From a virus: a DNA stretch of 36,916 nucleotides. The notes below the pieces were generated by a model. That model saw only the letters and a list, made by a program, of their open reading frames with translations, was not told where the DNA came from and did no database searches. The stretch is taken from positions 1-36,916 of the IMG/VR virus record IMGVR_UViG_3300005253_000397, one strand, 5' to 3'. The position numbers and the translations under genes were made by a program. Within the stretch, counting starts at the first letter, position 1; each line of letters begins with the position of its first letter. This document shows positions 29,903-36,903 of the stretch, one piece after another.

Positions 29903-30400
29903 TTATCGCAGATGTAGTTTCACTTTTTCCCAATATTGTTTCGTGCTTTCTTTGTATCGCGCCGTTGGGCATTTGTGCGCTCTTGCCATTGTCTCAATGT
30001 CACCTTTACCGTAATGCTGAATGACGATAGCAGTCATTTCTCGGCTCTTGGCTCTGTCTCGTCTGTCCTCATAGCTGAATTTGTCCCATCCGAGGATTCT
30101 GTTAGCATCATCGACGTAAATCTCATGTATCTGGAATGCGCCCAACGCCCTGCCTCGGTCTCCGTAGGTATTATCTGGGTCAAACTCTCCGCCCGTCTCT
30201 ACGACTCTAATAGCATCTAAGAGGTCGTCTAAGGCCGTAACTCTCCATATCTGTGAAGTCTGCTCCTGTGGGGTGTCAGGGGCTGTGCGGGGCAGTTCGT
30301 ACCAGGCTATGGCACAAAGGATGCCAATGGCTATGCCTGCAAATAAAGACATTGTCCACGATATATATAATGTCGTATTATCTATTGATATGTTTTTCAT
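29903..30400 (-). CDS. Membrane-anchored (SAR-type) endolysin, lysozyme-like
   Basis: 165 residues. Residues 10-35 form an N-terminal membrane segment (LYISWTMSLFAGIAIGILCA). The catalytic region begins LLDAIRVVETGGEFDPDN with the likely catalytic Glu at about 68, followed by TYGDRGRALGAFQIHEIYVD, typical of lysozyme/transglycosylase-like phage enzymes. The N-terminal anchor suggests a SAR or membrane-tethered endolysin delivered by Sec and released at lysis. Its start overlaps the upstream gene by ATGA. It is separate from the other possible lysis genes near 34.2-34.7 kb. Confidence 0.78.
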   Translation of the reverse strand: MKNISIDNTTLYISWTMSLFAGIAIGILCAIAWYELPRTAPDTPQEQTSQIWRVTALDDLLDAIRVVETGGEFDPDNTYGDRGRALGAFQIHEIYVDDANRILGWDKFSYEDRRDRAKSREMTAIVIQHYGKGDIETMARAHKCPTARYKESTKQYWEKVKLHLR

Positions 30401-30864
30401 GTCTCCTTCGCCTCCTTTAGAGCTAAATCAACCATGCTTTTAATCTGGTCCAGAACGTGGCGCATGTTGTCCGCCGTGATAGCATCAAGAGTCATTCCGG
30501 CGTCTTTCAATACTTCTGCCGCTTTCTTTAGGTCGGGCTTTGGAAATGCTTTGAGCGGATATGCCCGCTGCCATATATGGATACGTTCTAAGACATCCAC
30601 AAGATTCTCTCGGCTGGCTTTGAGGGTGTTTCTTTCGTCTATGAGTTGTTTAACTAACGCTCGTGTTGACCATGGATTTGCAATTGTTTCGTTTGCGTAC
30701 CTGCCATAAACTATAATGCCGGAATTAGCCTCTGCGTTTTCTTCGACAATATATTCTTTCGCTTCATTTGCTATCATCCTGGCTCTTCTACTGGGGTTTG
30801 GATTCAGCCATCGATATATAATCTTAGCATCTGAAGCAAGGTCGTTTTTTGGTTTTTCATCCAT
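30397..30864 (-). CDS. Hypothetical protein
   Basis: 155 residues, MDEKPKNDLASDAKIIYRWL, then a small beta part (SGIIVYGRYANETIANPWS) and long helices (TRALVKQLIDERNTLKASRE). TTAAGGAGTATGAATT precedes the ATG. The last helix runs into the endolysin start. No recognised family. Confidence 0.68.
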   Translation of the reverse strand: MDEKPKNDLASDAKIIYRWLNPNPSRRARMIANEAKEYIVEENAEANSGIIVYGRYANETIANPWSTRALVKQLIDERNTLKASRENLVDVLERIHIWQRAYPLKAFPKPDLKKAAEVLKDAGMTLDAITADNMRHVLDQIKSMVDLALKEAKET

Positions 30865-30993
30865 AATTCATACTCCTTAAAGTTTGCAGGCCGCTCACGG
30901 ATACTCTGTCTATATGTGAATGAACGTTCATAGCGTTATGCTCCGTAATTCATGGCACTCTTGACGTTGCGGTTTCAAGCGGCCTGCTTGGTG
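30865..30993. promoter_or_regulatory. Intergenic region with palindromes
   Basis: A 10-bp inverted repeat GCAGGCCGCT/AGCGGCCTGC (30886-30895 and 30978-30987) encloses a perfect 12-bp palindrome ATGAACGTTCAT (30920-30931). This is the shape of an operator inside a larger hairpin. A 24-codon frame can be read through part of it, but I do not regard it as a gene. Confidence 0.45.
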
Positions 30994-31236
30994 TTATTCT
31001 ACCTTTTCGTATGTAGCATCGAATATGTCAGGCTTGCAAGGATAGAATTCGCCTTTGATGCCCTTGATTATCCAATCGCCATAATCAGCCATCATATCAC
31101 CCTCAAGCGTGTGGATTATTAATCCTGTATTCGTCTGTTGGCCGTCACACCATTCAGCAACTTGCTCTGCTTCAAGACCATTTCTTGTGTATTGCTTTGC
31201 TTCAATTACTACTGGTTTCTTTCTGTACTTTGCCAT
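30994..31236 (-). CDS. Conserved phage protein (PGDYG-like)
   Basis: 80 residues. MAKYRKKPVVIEAKQYTRNG then EGDMMADYGDWIIKGIKGEF and YPCKPDIFDATYE are the signature of a very common small phage protein whose function is unknown. AAGGAGAAATGAT precedes the ATG. Confidence 0.85.
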   Translation of the reverse strand: MAKYRKKPVVIEAKQYTRNGLEAEQVAEWCDGQQTNTGLIIHTLEGDMMADYGDWIIKGIKGEFYPCKPDIFDATYEKVE

Positions 31237-31349
31237 ATCATTTCTCCTTGTTCAAAATAAGCGACGGAATCCATAGTTTCACTGTTTCTTAGTCCTTTAC
31301 TATCTTGTTAGGCTCAATCCATGCCGTTCGACCGCCGCTTCCCATGCTG

Positions 31350-31553
31350 TTATCTATCTTCTTTGTTGAATGTCTCCATCCAGTAACCAACGATATTCCC
31401 TGCGGTTTCTGATTCTAATTCCTCAAACTCATCCATTAAATACGGCCTTGCGCCATACATATTGGTCACGCCTGATTCCCGTAAATCGTCGAGAAATATC
31501 AAGTGTTCTTCTTTAACGTAATCTGGCCTGCTTATGGTTTCGTTTTCTGCCAT
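31350..31553 (-). CDS. Conserved small phage protein
   Basis: 67 residues. The segment HLIFLDDLRESGVTNMYGAR then PYLMDEF is found in many phages of different hosts, function unknown. AAAGGAGAATAGAA precedes the ATG. It is the first gene downstream of the structured RNA region. Confidence 0.82.
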   Translation of the reverse strand: MAENETISRPDYVKEEHLIFLDDLRESGVTNMYGARPYLMDEFEELESETAGNIVGYWMETFNKEDR

Positions 31554-31623
31554 TTTCTATTCTCCTTTTTTACTGTGTTTATTTCGTCTATATCTTGTTA
31601 TCGCTTTAGTTCTAAATATAGGA

Positions 31624-31644
31624 GGCGGCCATCTGGGGACCGCC
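31624..31644 (-). terminator. GC-rich hairpin downstream of tRNA-like RNA
   Basis: GGCGG and CCGCC with an 11-base loop. GG and CC flank it further. It lacks a T-run, so it may be an RNA-stabilising 3' structure. Confidence 0.4.
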
Positions 31645-31650
31645 CCCTGC

Positions 31651-31670
31651 AAGAAATAGGCCGAAGCCTA
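31651..31670 (-). terminator. Terminator-like UUCG hairpin after the tRNA-like RNA
   Basis: On the minus strand TAGGC-TTCG-GCCTA is followed by TTTCTT, 9 bases downstream of the tRNA-like 3' end. It fits a weak intrinsic terminator or a processing signal. Confidence 0.55.
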
Positions 31671-31678
31671 AGAACGAA

Positions 31679-31789
31679 TGACCGAGGCAGGATTCGAACC
31701 TGCTCAGGATGTTATATTGCATTATTATCAAGGAGGTACCAAGAAAACCTAACAATGCATTTTATGCGTTTCCCACACGCCGCTCGGCC
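31679..31789 (-). ncRNA. tRNA-like RNA with anti-Shine-Dalgarno loop
   Basis: The ends form a 7-bp acceptor stem: GGCCGAG (31789-31783) with CTCGGTC (31686-31680), one G-U pair, and A at the discriminator position. CCA is not encoded. The D arm is GCGT-GTGGGAA-ACGC (31780-31766). The T arm is GCAGG-TTCGAAT-CCTGC (31703-31687), a textbook T arm. The anticodon arm is missing. Instead TGCATTGTTA/TAATAATGCA pair for 10 bp (one G-U), with a 22-nt loop: GGUUUUC, UUGGU, ACCUCCUU, GA. ACCUCCUU is the 16S rRNA anti-SD, and UUGG just before it also recalls the 16S end (UUGGAUCACCUCCUU). At 111 nt it is about 20-35 nt longer than normal tRNAs. An alternative fold pairs AGGU/ACCU to give a 7-nt loop that would read CUU, but this needs a mismatch and leaves 15 extra bases. 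Likely a non-decoding, SD-binding RNA. Confidence 0.72.
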
Positions 31790-31794
31790 TTATA

Positions 31795-31836
31795 GAGGCC
31801 ACGGAGGGAAGGAGAAAGCGAGATTCCCGTGACCTC
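31795..31836 (-). ncRNA. Hairpin presenting a second SD-complementary loop
   Basis: GAGGTCACGG (31836-31827) pairs with CCGTGGCCTC (31804-31795), 10 bp with one G-U. The 22-base loop contains TTTCTCCTT (31817-31809), exactly complementary to AAGGAGAAA, the form of ribosome binding site used by many genes in this window. It ends 5 bases before the tRNA-like RNA. Confidence 0.55.
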
Positions 31837-31851
31837 TTGAGTTGCTTGGAA

Positions 31852-31972
31852 TGTGCGGGGGCCTTGCGGTATGGCAACTCATGTAACAAGCACTACTGGT
31901 TTAACCATGGATTCTTCTGACGCAGGTGAAATCGTTAACCGCATAAGTCAGACTACCACGCCACCCCGCACA
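31852..31972 (-). ncRNA. 121-base structured element closed by a 9-bp stem
   Basis: TGTGCGGGG and CCCCGCACA pair perfectly at the ends. Inside, the minus strand has a GCGT/ATGC arm resembling a D arm with loop GGTAGTCTGACTT. TCTGAC/GTCAGA encloses GGTTAACGATTTCACC, and a near-palindrome TGGTTAAACCA follows. The 3' part lacks a T arm (no TTC loop). It may be a second, divergent tRNA-like RNA, or an unrelated structured RNA. Confidence 0.45.
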
Positions 31973-31978
31973 CTTAGT

Positions 31979-32098
31979 TTATAAGATGCCGACAATAGCT
32001 GTTTCCGGGAGCGACTCTTCACATAAAGGATGCTTTTCCGGTCTTTCATTACGTTCCGACTTTGGTTCGCGCATTGCGAATACTATTGCCAGCATCAT
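31979..32098 (-). CDS. Possible small protein upstream of the RNA locus
   Basis: 39 residues: MMLAIVFAMREPKSERNERP, EKHPLCEESLPETAIVGIL. No clear ribosome binding site. It ends 7 bases before the structured element. It could be the leader part of the RNA transcript. Confidence 0.4.
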   Translation of the reverse strand: MMLAIVFAMREPKSERNERPEKHPLCEESLPETAIVGIL

Positions 32099-32139
32099 AT
32101 TCTCATATTAACTTTTTTTATCGAGAGCATTATAAGTGC

Positions 32140-32511
32140 TTACTGGGATTCTGCCGAATCGATGGCGGCTTTGACTTGCTCGTATATTATATTTATCTTC
32201 GTACCTTGTTTGTTTATGCCCATTGGTATTGTTACATTGCTTAATAGTATTCTGGCATTCTTGCACGCATCTAATAACTCAGGTGCGGCGGCTATGAGTT
32301 GGGCGTTGGCTTCTGATTCTTCACGTTCTCGCAACTGTCGTATCTGAGCTATATGGAATGGAAAATCCTTACGAACAGTTGGAACAATATAGATTCCAGA
32401 ATACGGAAATCCGCATGGCACTTCTATTGTCCATGGCCCTTCTGTGTATTTCATATCTTTTCTCCTTGGCGGCTTACTTAACGCCTTGTATGTTTCGTCC
32501 ATTAGGTTCAT
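32140..32511 (-). CDS. Hypothetical protein of a common phage type
   Basis: 123 residues from ATG 32511 (ATGA overlap with the upstream stop). ATG 32454 is also well placed after CCAAGGAGAAAAGAT and would begin MKYTEGPWTIEV. That looks like the usual start of this family and would give 104 residues. The conserved part is EANAQLIAAAPELLDACKNA. Function unknown. Confidence 0.72.
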   Translation of the reverse strand: MNLMDETYKALSKPPRRKDMKYTEGPWTIEVPCGFPYSGIYIVPTVRKDFPFHIAQIRQLREREESEANAQLIAAAPELLDACKNARILLSNVTIPMGINKQGTKINIIYEQVKAAIDSAESQ

Positions 32512-33029
32512 GAGTTTTCCTTGTTTATAAAGGCTTGCATGCCGCGGAGTTTGAGAACTGCTTCGCTGAATGCTTCTATGTGAATATCTTCATAACCGCA
32601 CGCCATCTGTATTCTGACTTTTCCATCGCTTATTATCTCGAACGTGATAGCTCTTCCGAAAACATCATTCACGTAAAACGACTCCAGTGGCTCTGCAATG
32701 GCGTTGAGGTCGTCGGCGAGGTTAATACCAGAATAAGTATAAGCAGTTTGATTACATTTATCTATCTTGCCATTCTTAAAGCCAATGCCATCTCGCACGC
32801 CAAATACATCCAACATATTCGTTAAAGGCGATTGCTCTACAGCAACATAAGTGCCTCCTTTATATTCATAAGAAGGTATGCCATAAATTACATCTAAATG
32901 CCTCAAAGGCTTCGGCTTCTTCTCCTCTGCTACCAGCTTCGCCAGTCTGTCAACTTCGTTATTGGCTTCGGCAAGGGCTAAGTCCCTGTCTTTCTTTGCC
33001 TGTGCGAGTTTTGTTTCTGTATCAGTCAA
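32508..33029 (-). CDS. Hypothetical protein (TTG start)
   Basis: 173 residues starting at TTG 33029 after AGGAGAAATAGAACA. No ATG is better placed. A short N-terminal coiled coil (KKDRDLALAEANNEVDRLAK) is followed by a beta-rich domain (HLDVIYGIPSYEYKGGTYVA, RAITFEIISDGKVRIQMACG). Function unknown. Confidence 0.7.
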   Translation of the reverse strand: MTDTETKLAQAKKDRDLALAEANNEVDRLAKLVAEEKKPKPLRHLDVIYGIPSYEYKGGTYVAVEQSPLTNMLDVFGVRDGIGFKNGKIDKCNQTAYTYSGINLADDLNAIAEPLESFYVNDVFGRAITFEIISDGKVRIQMACGYEDIHIEAFSEAVLKLRGMQAFINKENS

Positions 33030-33074
33030 TGTTCTATTTCTCCTAAATATCGAGTTCCAGAAGCCCGCCCAATG

Positions 33075-33440
33075 TTACTTGGAACTAAGATTACATAGTC
33101 TTTTATACATAACTTTAGCGGCTTTTTGGAAGGCTCTATGCTTCCATCTGTGCCCGTCTTCAGGTGTCCATAATTCGGTTGCAATTTCCCATTCTCGACA
33201 GCAACCCGTATTTACATCTTTTAATGGGCAATTTCCGCAATTACCCCAGTCATCGCCAAACCTTTTGCACAATGCGCAATACTGACCCCAAATATCTACT
33301 TTTCCATCAAGGTAGCCTTTTATTAGTTCTTGCTTAGTTGCAGTGAATACTTGCCACCAATGCTTCTTGCTTATCGATATTGCTACTTTATCGGATTTCT
33401 TTGCCGCTGCTTCAATCTGTTTTATAATTATCCATTTCAT
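33075..33440 (-). CDS. Cys-rich hypothetical protein
   Basis: 121 residues. After a Lys-rich start it has YCALCKRFGDDWGNCGNCPL and then NTGCCREWEIA, six cysteines in a pattern also seen in several phage and prophage proteins of unknown role. TTTAGGAGAATGAA precedes the ATG. Confidence 0.7.
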   Translation of the reverse strand: MKWIIIKQIEAAAKKSDKVAISISKKHWWQVFTATKQELIKGYLDGKVDIWGQYCALCKRFGDDWGNCGNCPLKDVNTGCCREWEIATELWTPEDGHRWKHRAFQKAAKVMYKRLCNLSSK

Positions 33441-33466
33441 TTCATTCTCCTAAATAAAAACTCAAC

Positions 33467-33883
33467 TTACTTACTAAAATCATATACTGCCCATCCAGCG
33501 TTAATGCCGCCATATCCTATTAACAAAGGTTCCCGCAATTCAGGATATAAGTGAGCTATCAACAGCGTCCCTAATCCTGTTATCGAGAAATACGTATTAA
33601 CCCGCCTGTCAGATGGATACCTGCCAAGTATAGGATTGTATTCATAATTGCCCGATATATCTAAATGCCTCTCAGTTGATATGGCGTTGACCGTATGAGC
33701 CGTTACAAAGAAAGCCGCCGCCGCTTTTTCTCTGCCCGTCCATGGTCTCGGATGCGGGACGACAGCACAACCTGTTAATAATAGCATAATAAAACCGAGA
33801 CGGAGGCCGAGAAGCACTGCCGAAGTGAGCAGAATAACTCCGCCTCGGTATAAAACTTTGCTGGTTGTTTCTGTGCTTCTCAT
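33467..33883 (-). CDS. Membrane/lipoprotein-like protein
   Basis: 138 residues. Two hydrophobic stretches lie at 14-36, ending in a lipobox-like LLLTGC. A third is near 105-115 (YFSITGLGTLLIAHLY). The rest (WTGREKAAAAFFVTAHTVNA, YNPILGRYPSDRRVN) resembles small membrane proteins encoded by many phages. The first gene of the block below the 33.9-34.2 kb control region. Function unknown. Confidence 0.68.
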   Translation of the reverse strand: MRSTETTSKVLYRGGVILLTSAVLLGLRLGFIMLLLTGCAVVPHPRPWTGREKAAAAFFVTAHTVNAISTERHLDISGNYEYNPILGRYPSDRRVNTYFSITGLGTLLIAHLYPELREPLLIGYGGINAGWAVYDFSK

Positions 33884-33918
33884 TTCACATTCCGTATTTA
33901 CTTGTTATAAAAAGATAC

Positions 33919-33950
33919 AGGCTAAAGGCTGTCATTAACAGCCCAAGCCT
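33919..33950. terminator. Two-level hairpin, possible bidirectional terminator
   Basis: AGGCT/AGCCT enclosing GGCTGT/ACAGCC. On the plus strand it is followed by TTATGTTTTT and on the minus strand by GTATCTTTTTAT. Confidence 0.5.
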
Positions 33951-34030
33951 TTATGTTTTTACTTATTAGCTAATGTCTCATCTTCAGTCTCCTTATTGAA
34001 TTGTAAAATCAACTCAATGAATCTAAAACT

Positions 34031-34059
34031 ATATTCGACTATTTCGGGCTAAAAGTCAA
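34031..34059 (-). promoter_or_regulatory. Weak promoter candidate for the minus early block
   Basis: TTGACT (34059-34054) with GAATAT 17 bases downstream (34036-34031). The -10 is poor, but the 14 bases around the -35 are identical to those of the csrA promoter (ATTTATTTGACTTT). The whole gap 33884-34181 holds only this and two hairpins, no gene. Confidence 0.4.
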
Positions 34060-34120
34060 ATAAATCTCGGAAAGAAATAACACTTCTTTACAAGTCTTGA
34101 ATTGTCAATTACTTACAAGC

Positions 34121-34158
34121 GAAAATAACAGAGACAGTGACGTAGTGCCACTGCCTCT
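34121..34158 (-). terminator. Terminator after the fibre/lysis cassette
   Basis: AGAGGCAGTG and CACTGTCTCT (34158-34149, 34139-34130) form a 10-bp stem, one G-U, followed on the minus strand by GTTATTTTC. Confidence 0.65.
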
Positions 34159-34181
34159 ATCGGAGGAGGAATATGTGTTTG

Positions 34182-34361
34182 TTATTTTTTCCTAACATTT
34201 TCTAACCAACCAAAAATGCACATCCCTACAACAGCAATAAGCACAATACCGGCTATTACATACTTCACTGTTTCCGGTGTGTGCATTGCTGCTAATGCAG
34301 TTATCGCTATGGTGGCCAATCCTTTTTTCTTGCTATCACCTATTGTGGGTTTATCTTCCAT
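34182..34361 (-). CDS. Small membrane protein, holin-like
   Basis: 59 residues: MEDKPTIGDSKKKGLATIAI, then TPETVKYVIAGIVLIAVVGM. Two hydrophobic stretches (15-26 and 33-51) and charged ends (ENVRKK) fit a small holin or other inner-membrane protein. AAAGGGATTGAAAG precedes the ATG, inside the end of the previous gene. Holin identity is inferred from size and position in a cassette with the next two genes. Confidence 0.62.
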   Translation of the reverse strand: MEDKPTIGDSKKKGLATIAITALAAMHTPETVKYVIAGIVLIAVVGMCIFGWLENVRKK

Positions 34362-34509
34362 CTTTCAATCCCTTTATTTTATCGGAGAGTTTCTGGTATT
34401 TGGTATTTAATCTGTCGAACTTTTTCATATTCGGCTTTGCAAGTGCCGCCGTCATTTGGCAGACTATTTCATGGCGGTCTGCTATGAGTTGTTCGAGAGT
34501 CTTTTTCAT
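34351..34509 (-). CDS. Small coiled-coil protein
   Basis: 52 residues: MKKTLEQLIADRHEIVCQMT, then KFDRLNTKYQKLSDKIKGLK. Mostly helical. The start overlaps the upstream stop (ATGA) and its end overlaps the holin-like gene by 11 bases. It may work with the neighbouring membrane proteins. Confidence 0.65.
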   Translation of the reverse strand: MKKTLEQLIADRHEIVCQMTAALAKPNMKKFDRLNTKYQKLSDKIKGLKDGR

Positions 34510-34727
34510 TTCTTCACTGCCTCCCAAATCAAATCAATTTTATTATCCATATTAACGACCTTTTCCTCGAATTTAATTCGGTGGTTAGAGTTCAATTTAA
34601 TTTCGGGCTGCATTTTAGTATTATCCGCCACCTGATGACCTAATGTAGCATAGCCATAGATTATACCGGATATGAGGACTATTATTGCTATTATCATCGT
34701 TCCGTATGTCTTAATACTGTTTGTCAT
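34506..34727 (-). CDS. Membrane-anchored coiled-coil protein
   Basis: 73 residues. An N-terminal membrane segment (TMIIAIIVLISGIIYGYATL) is followed by a polar stretch (HQVADNTKMQPEIKLNSNHR) and an amphipathic helix (KVVNMDNKIDLIWEAVKK). AAGGGAGACAGC precedes the ATG. The layout recalls an i-spanin or a small membrane component of a lysis cassette, but I see no outer-membrane partner. Confidence 0.6.
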   Translation of the reverse strand: MTNSIKTYGTMIIAIIVLISGIIYGYATLGHQVADNTKMQPEIKLNSNHRIKFEEKVVNMDNKIDLIWEAVKK

Positions 34728-34749
34728 GCTGTCTCCCTTAACTTTTCCT

Positions 34750-36903
34750 TTATTTAGCTGTTGCAGTTCTTGTCCCTATAGTATCTGATTCGATATGCAA
34801 GCCTACTTCGGTCAGGAATGGGTCGCCCGTAGGCTCTGTGCCTGTTGATGCTATCCGCCTTACCCTGCCCTTCACTATTGCCCCCTGAACGAAATTACCC
34901 GTTACATCGTCACCAATATCTATAGTAAATCCAGTACGGTCAGTAGTCGATGCCGGTATAGTCAGTTCTCCATTAATAGTGGTTGGGGCGGGAAACACAT
35001 CCCCAAAACCATTCTCGGCGGGGACATTTGCGATAGAATACTCTACCTCGAATTTCATCGTCCGGTCATCTACATTACTGCCGTTTACAGTACCGTGGAC
35101 ATGAAATTCAATAAGGGCTGCATCTTTATAAGAATGGGCCAATTCATTGGAGAACTCCTGAAAGTCATTCAAATCATAAGCGTAAGCATTTAGATTACCA
35201 ACAAAACTAACCCATGATGGTGCGTTGGCAGGTGGAACTTTGGCACTTGATAGAGAAACGACTAAATCATTGAATACAGTCGCTGCACCATTCATCACGT
35301 AAGTGCCGTCAGGTTCAAATTGAGAGTAGTCTGTTACTCCACCATCGCCTATATAAGTATTCCCGGCGGCATCTACCTTGAAGTGGTCTGTAGGCGTATC
35401 GCCATCAGCACCGTCATTCGTACTGATAACTATCTTGCCTTTTTCATCATCAGATGTTCCATCATGGCTTATTTCTATCCTTGCAAGGGTAGTTCTTTCA
35501 CCACCAGACTGTTCGCCATAGAATATGATTCTTGATTCCCTGCCGCCGTCCGTATCTTCGTGAGTCAGGTTTCTAAGCGTTATATAGGGTTGCGCGTTGT
35601 GGATATATAATGGTGTATCCGGACTGGACAAACCAAGTCCTACATAACCTTCCTTGGTAACAACCATTGCTTTTTCTACAAACGATCCCGCGTTCCACAG
35701 ACTCAAAAAAAACTTACCTGAATTATCAGCCCCATCTCTGGCAAAAGCCGTTCTACCTATGAAATTCTCGACCCCAGCGGTATCTTCAATAGCGTAAAGA
35801 AATCCCGGACCAAAATTAGTTGTCATATCCCCTGTGGTAGTGAGTTTGAATGTCAATGCCGAACTTATGGCATTGATTTGAGTTGTCTCATGCTCTACCA
35901 ACAAAGTCCTCGAAAGCGTTTCTGTTGATTCTCTCTTGATATGTACTTTGTATATAGAGGATGGACTGTTCGTTCCTAACCCCACTTGCTCGTCATCTAC
36001 AAAAGAAGAGTGAAGCGTGCCATTCACTGTCAGGGCATTAGCTGTTAATTGAAGTAAATCATTATCACCACTAAAGCCAATCAATCCTCTCTTGTCCTTA
36101 TCAACATACAAACTAATATAGTCATCTCCCTCTACTGCTCGCCTGTTGATATTAAGACTCTGGCCGTCCGCTTCGTCTCCTACATCAGCGTTATCAAAGA
36201 ACAGGTCAATAGAAAAATCGGCAGTAATATCGAGAATACCATCGGTAAGAGTTGAGCCGATTGATATATCAGTGTCTCGGAAGTAAATTTTGCCAGAAGT
36301 TCCTACATTGATTGACCCTGAAAATGTTGCGTCCCCCCCGCTTAAAATCAAAACAGTCTCACCGGTTGAGTCGCCTAAATACAAATCACTTTTTTCAGCA
36401 CGCAACCTTATATGTGTATCCCCACTTGACCCATCGCCCACATAACCAGTTCTATCCCAATTCCCCGCTGTTGTTCCGCCAAACTCAATATATGCGGTAG
36501 TTGCACTTGCTGTATCCCCCGAATCTCTAAGGCGTAATACGGCGGATGAACTAAAGATTTCCATAGGTCTGCCCGGTGTGATTGTTCCTACTCCAAACCT
36601 ATTATTCACAGTATCAACATTAGCAATGACATTCCCATCTTTGTCTTTGACTTGAAAGAATGTTGCAGAGTCTGTGGTAGGCCGGAAGACAGCGGAGTTC
36701 AAACCAAGAACGGCACAGCCCGCTACTGTTAATGCAACTGGCTTTAATATCTTGGCTGTATCGTCCCAGATGAGTTCTGCAACTAAGGTAGGCACCCACG
36801 CCTGCAAAGTCTCGTCCCAGAACAGCATCACACCCTGAGCGCCTGAGCCAGTGCCGGTAGGCTTGAATATCCATCTTCTGCGTAGTCTGCCTTGGCGTTC
36901 CAT
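34750..36903 (-). CDS. Tail fibre-like structural protein
   Basis: 717 residues. The head (MERQGRLRRRWIFKPTGTGS, MLFWDETLQAWVPTLVAELI) is followed by fibre-like units of the form VGIGT/VGLGxxxPxxxLxI: FGVGTITPGRPMEIF, VGLGTNSPSSIYKVHI, VGLGLSSPDTPLYIHN. Beta-strand repeats with little helix run throughout (GETVLILSGGDATFSGSINV). The C-terminal 130 residues are a separate beta-domain (EFHVHGTVNGSNVDDRTMKF). It starts 13 bases from the right edge with GAGGACTGAATAA in front, so it is complete. Probably a receptor-contacting fibre or a shaft protein. Confidence 0.75.
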   Translation of the reverse strand: MERQGRLRRRWIFKPTGTGSGAQGVMLFWDETLQAWVPTLVAELIWDDTAKILKPVALTVAGCAVLGLNSAVFRPTTDSATFFQVKDKDGNVIANVDTVNNRFGVGTITPGRPMEIFSSSAVLRLRDSGDTASATTAYIEFGGTTAGNWDRTGYVGDGSSGDTHIRLRAEKSDLYLGDSTGETVLILSGGDATFSGSINVGTSGKIYFRDTDISIGSTLTDGILDITADFSIDLFFDNADVGDEADGQSLNINRRAVEGDDYISLYVDKDKRGLIGFSGDNDLLQLTANALTVNGTLHSSFVDDEQVGLGTNSPSSIYKVHIKRESTETLSRTLLVEHETTQINAISSALTFKLTTTGDMTTNFGPGFLYAIEDTAGVENFIGRTAFARDGADNSGKFFLSLWNAGSFVEKAMVVTKEGYVGLGLSSPDTPLYIHNAQPYITLRNLTHEDTDGGRESRIIFYGEQSGGERTTLARIEISHDGTSDDEKGKIVISTNDGADGDTPTDHFKVDAAGNTYIGDGGVTDYSQFEPDGTYVMNGAATVFNDLVVSLSSAKVPPANAPSWVSFVGNLNAYAYDLNDFQEFSNELAHSYKDAALIEFHVHGTVNGSNVDDRTMKFEVEYSIANVPAENGFGDVFPAPTTINGELTIPASTTDRTGFTIDIGDDVTGNFVQGAIVKGRVRRIASTGTEPTGDPFLTEVGLHIESDTIGTRTATAK

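Larger units (their letters stand above)
31554..31978 (-). other. 425-base region without protein genes: structured RNA locus
   Basis: In transcription order on the minus strand it contains four pieces. First is a 121-base element closed by a 9-bp stem. Next is a hairpin with an SD-complementary loop, then the tRNA-like RNA. Last come a UUCG-loop terminator-like hairpin and a GGCGG/CCGCC hairpin. Each is listed separately. It lies in the middle of a dense gene block, between 31979 and 31553. Confidence 0.7.

Noticed and set aside
31679-31789. Functional decoding tRNA with CUU or a suppressor anticodon
   Set aside because: A 7-nt loop can only be drawn with a mismatched stem and about 15 unexplained bases before it. 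The long 10-bp arm fits the sequence better.
31852-31972. Ordinary tRNA gene
   Set aside because: The closing stem and a D-like arm exist, but no T arm and no convincing anticodon arm on either strand.
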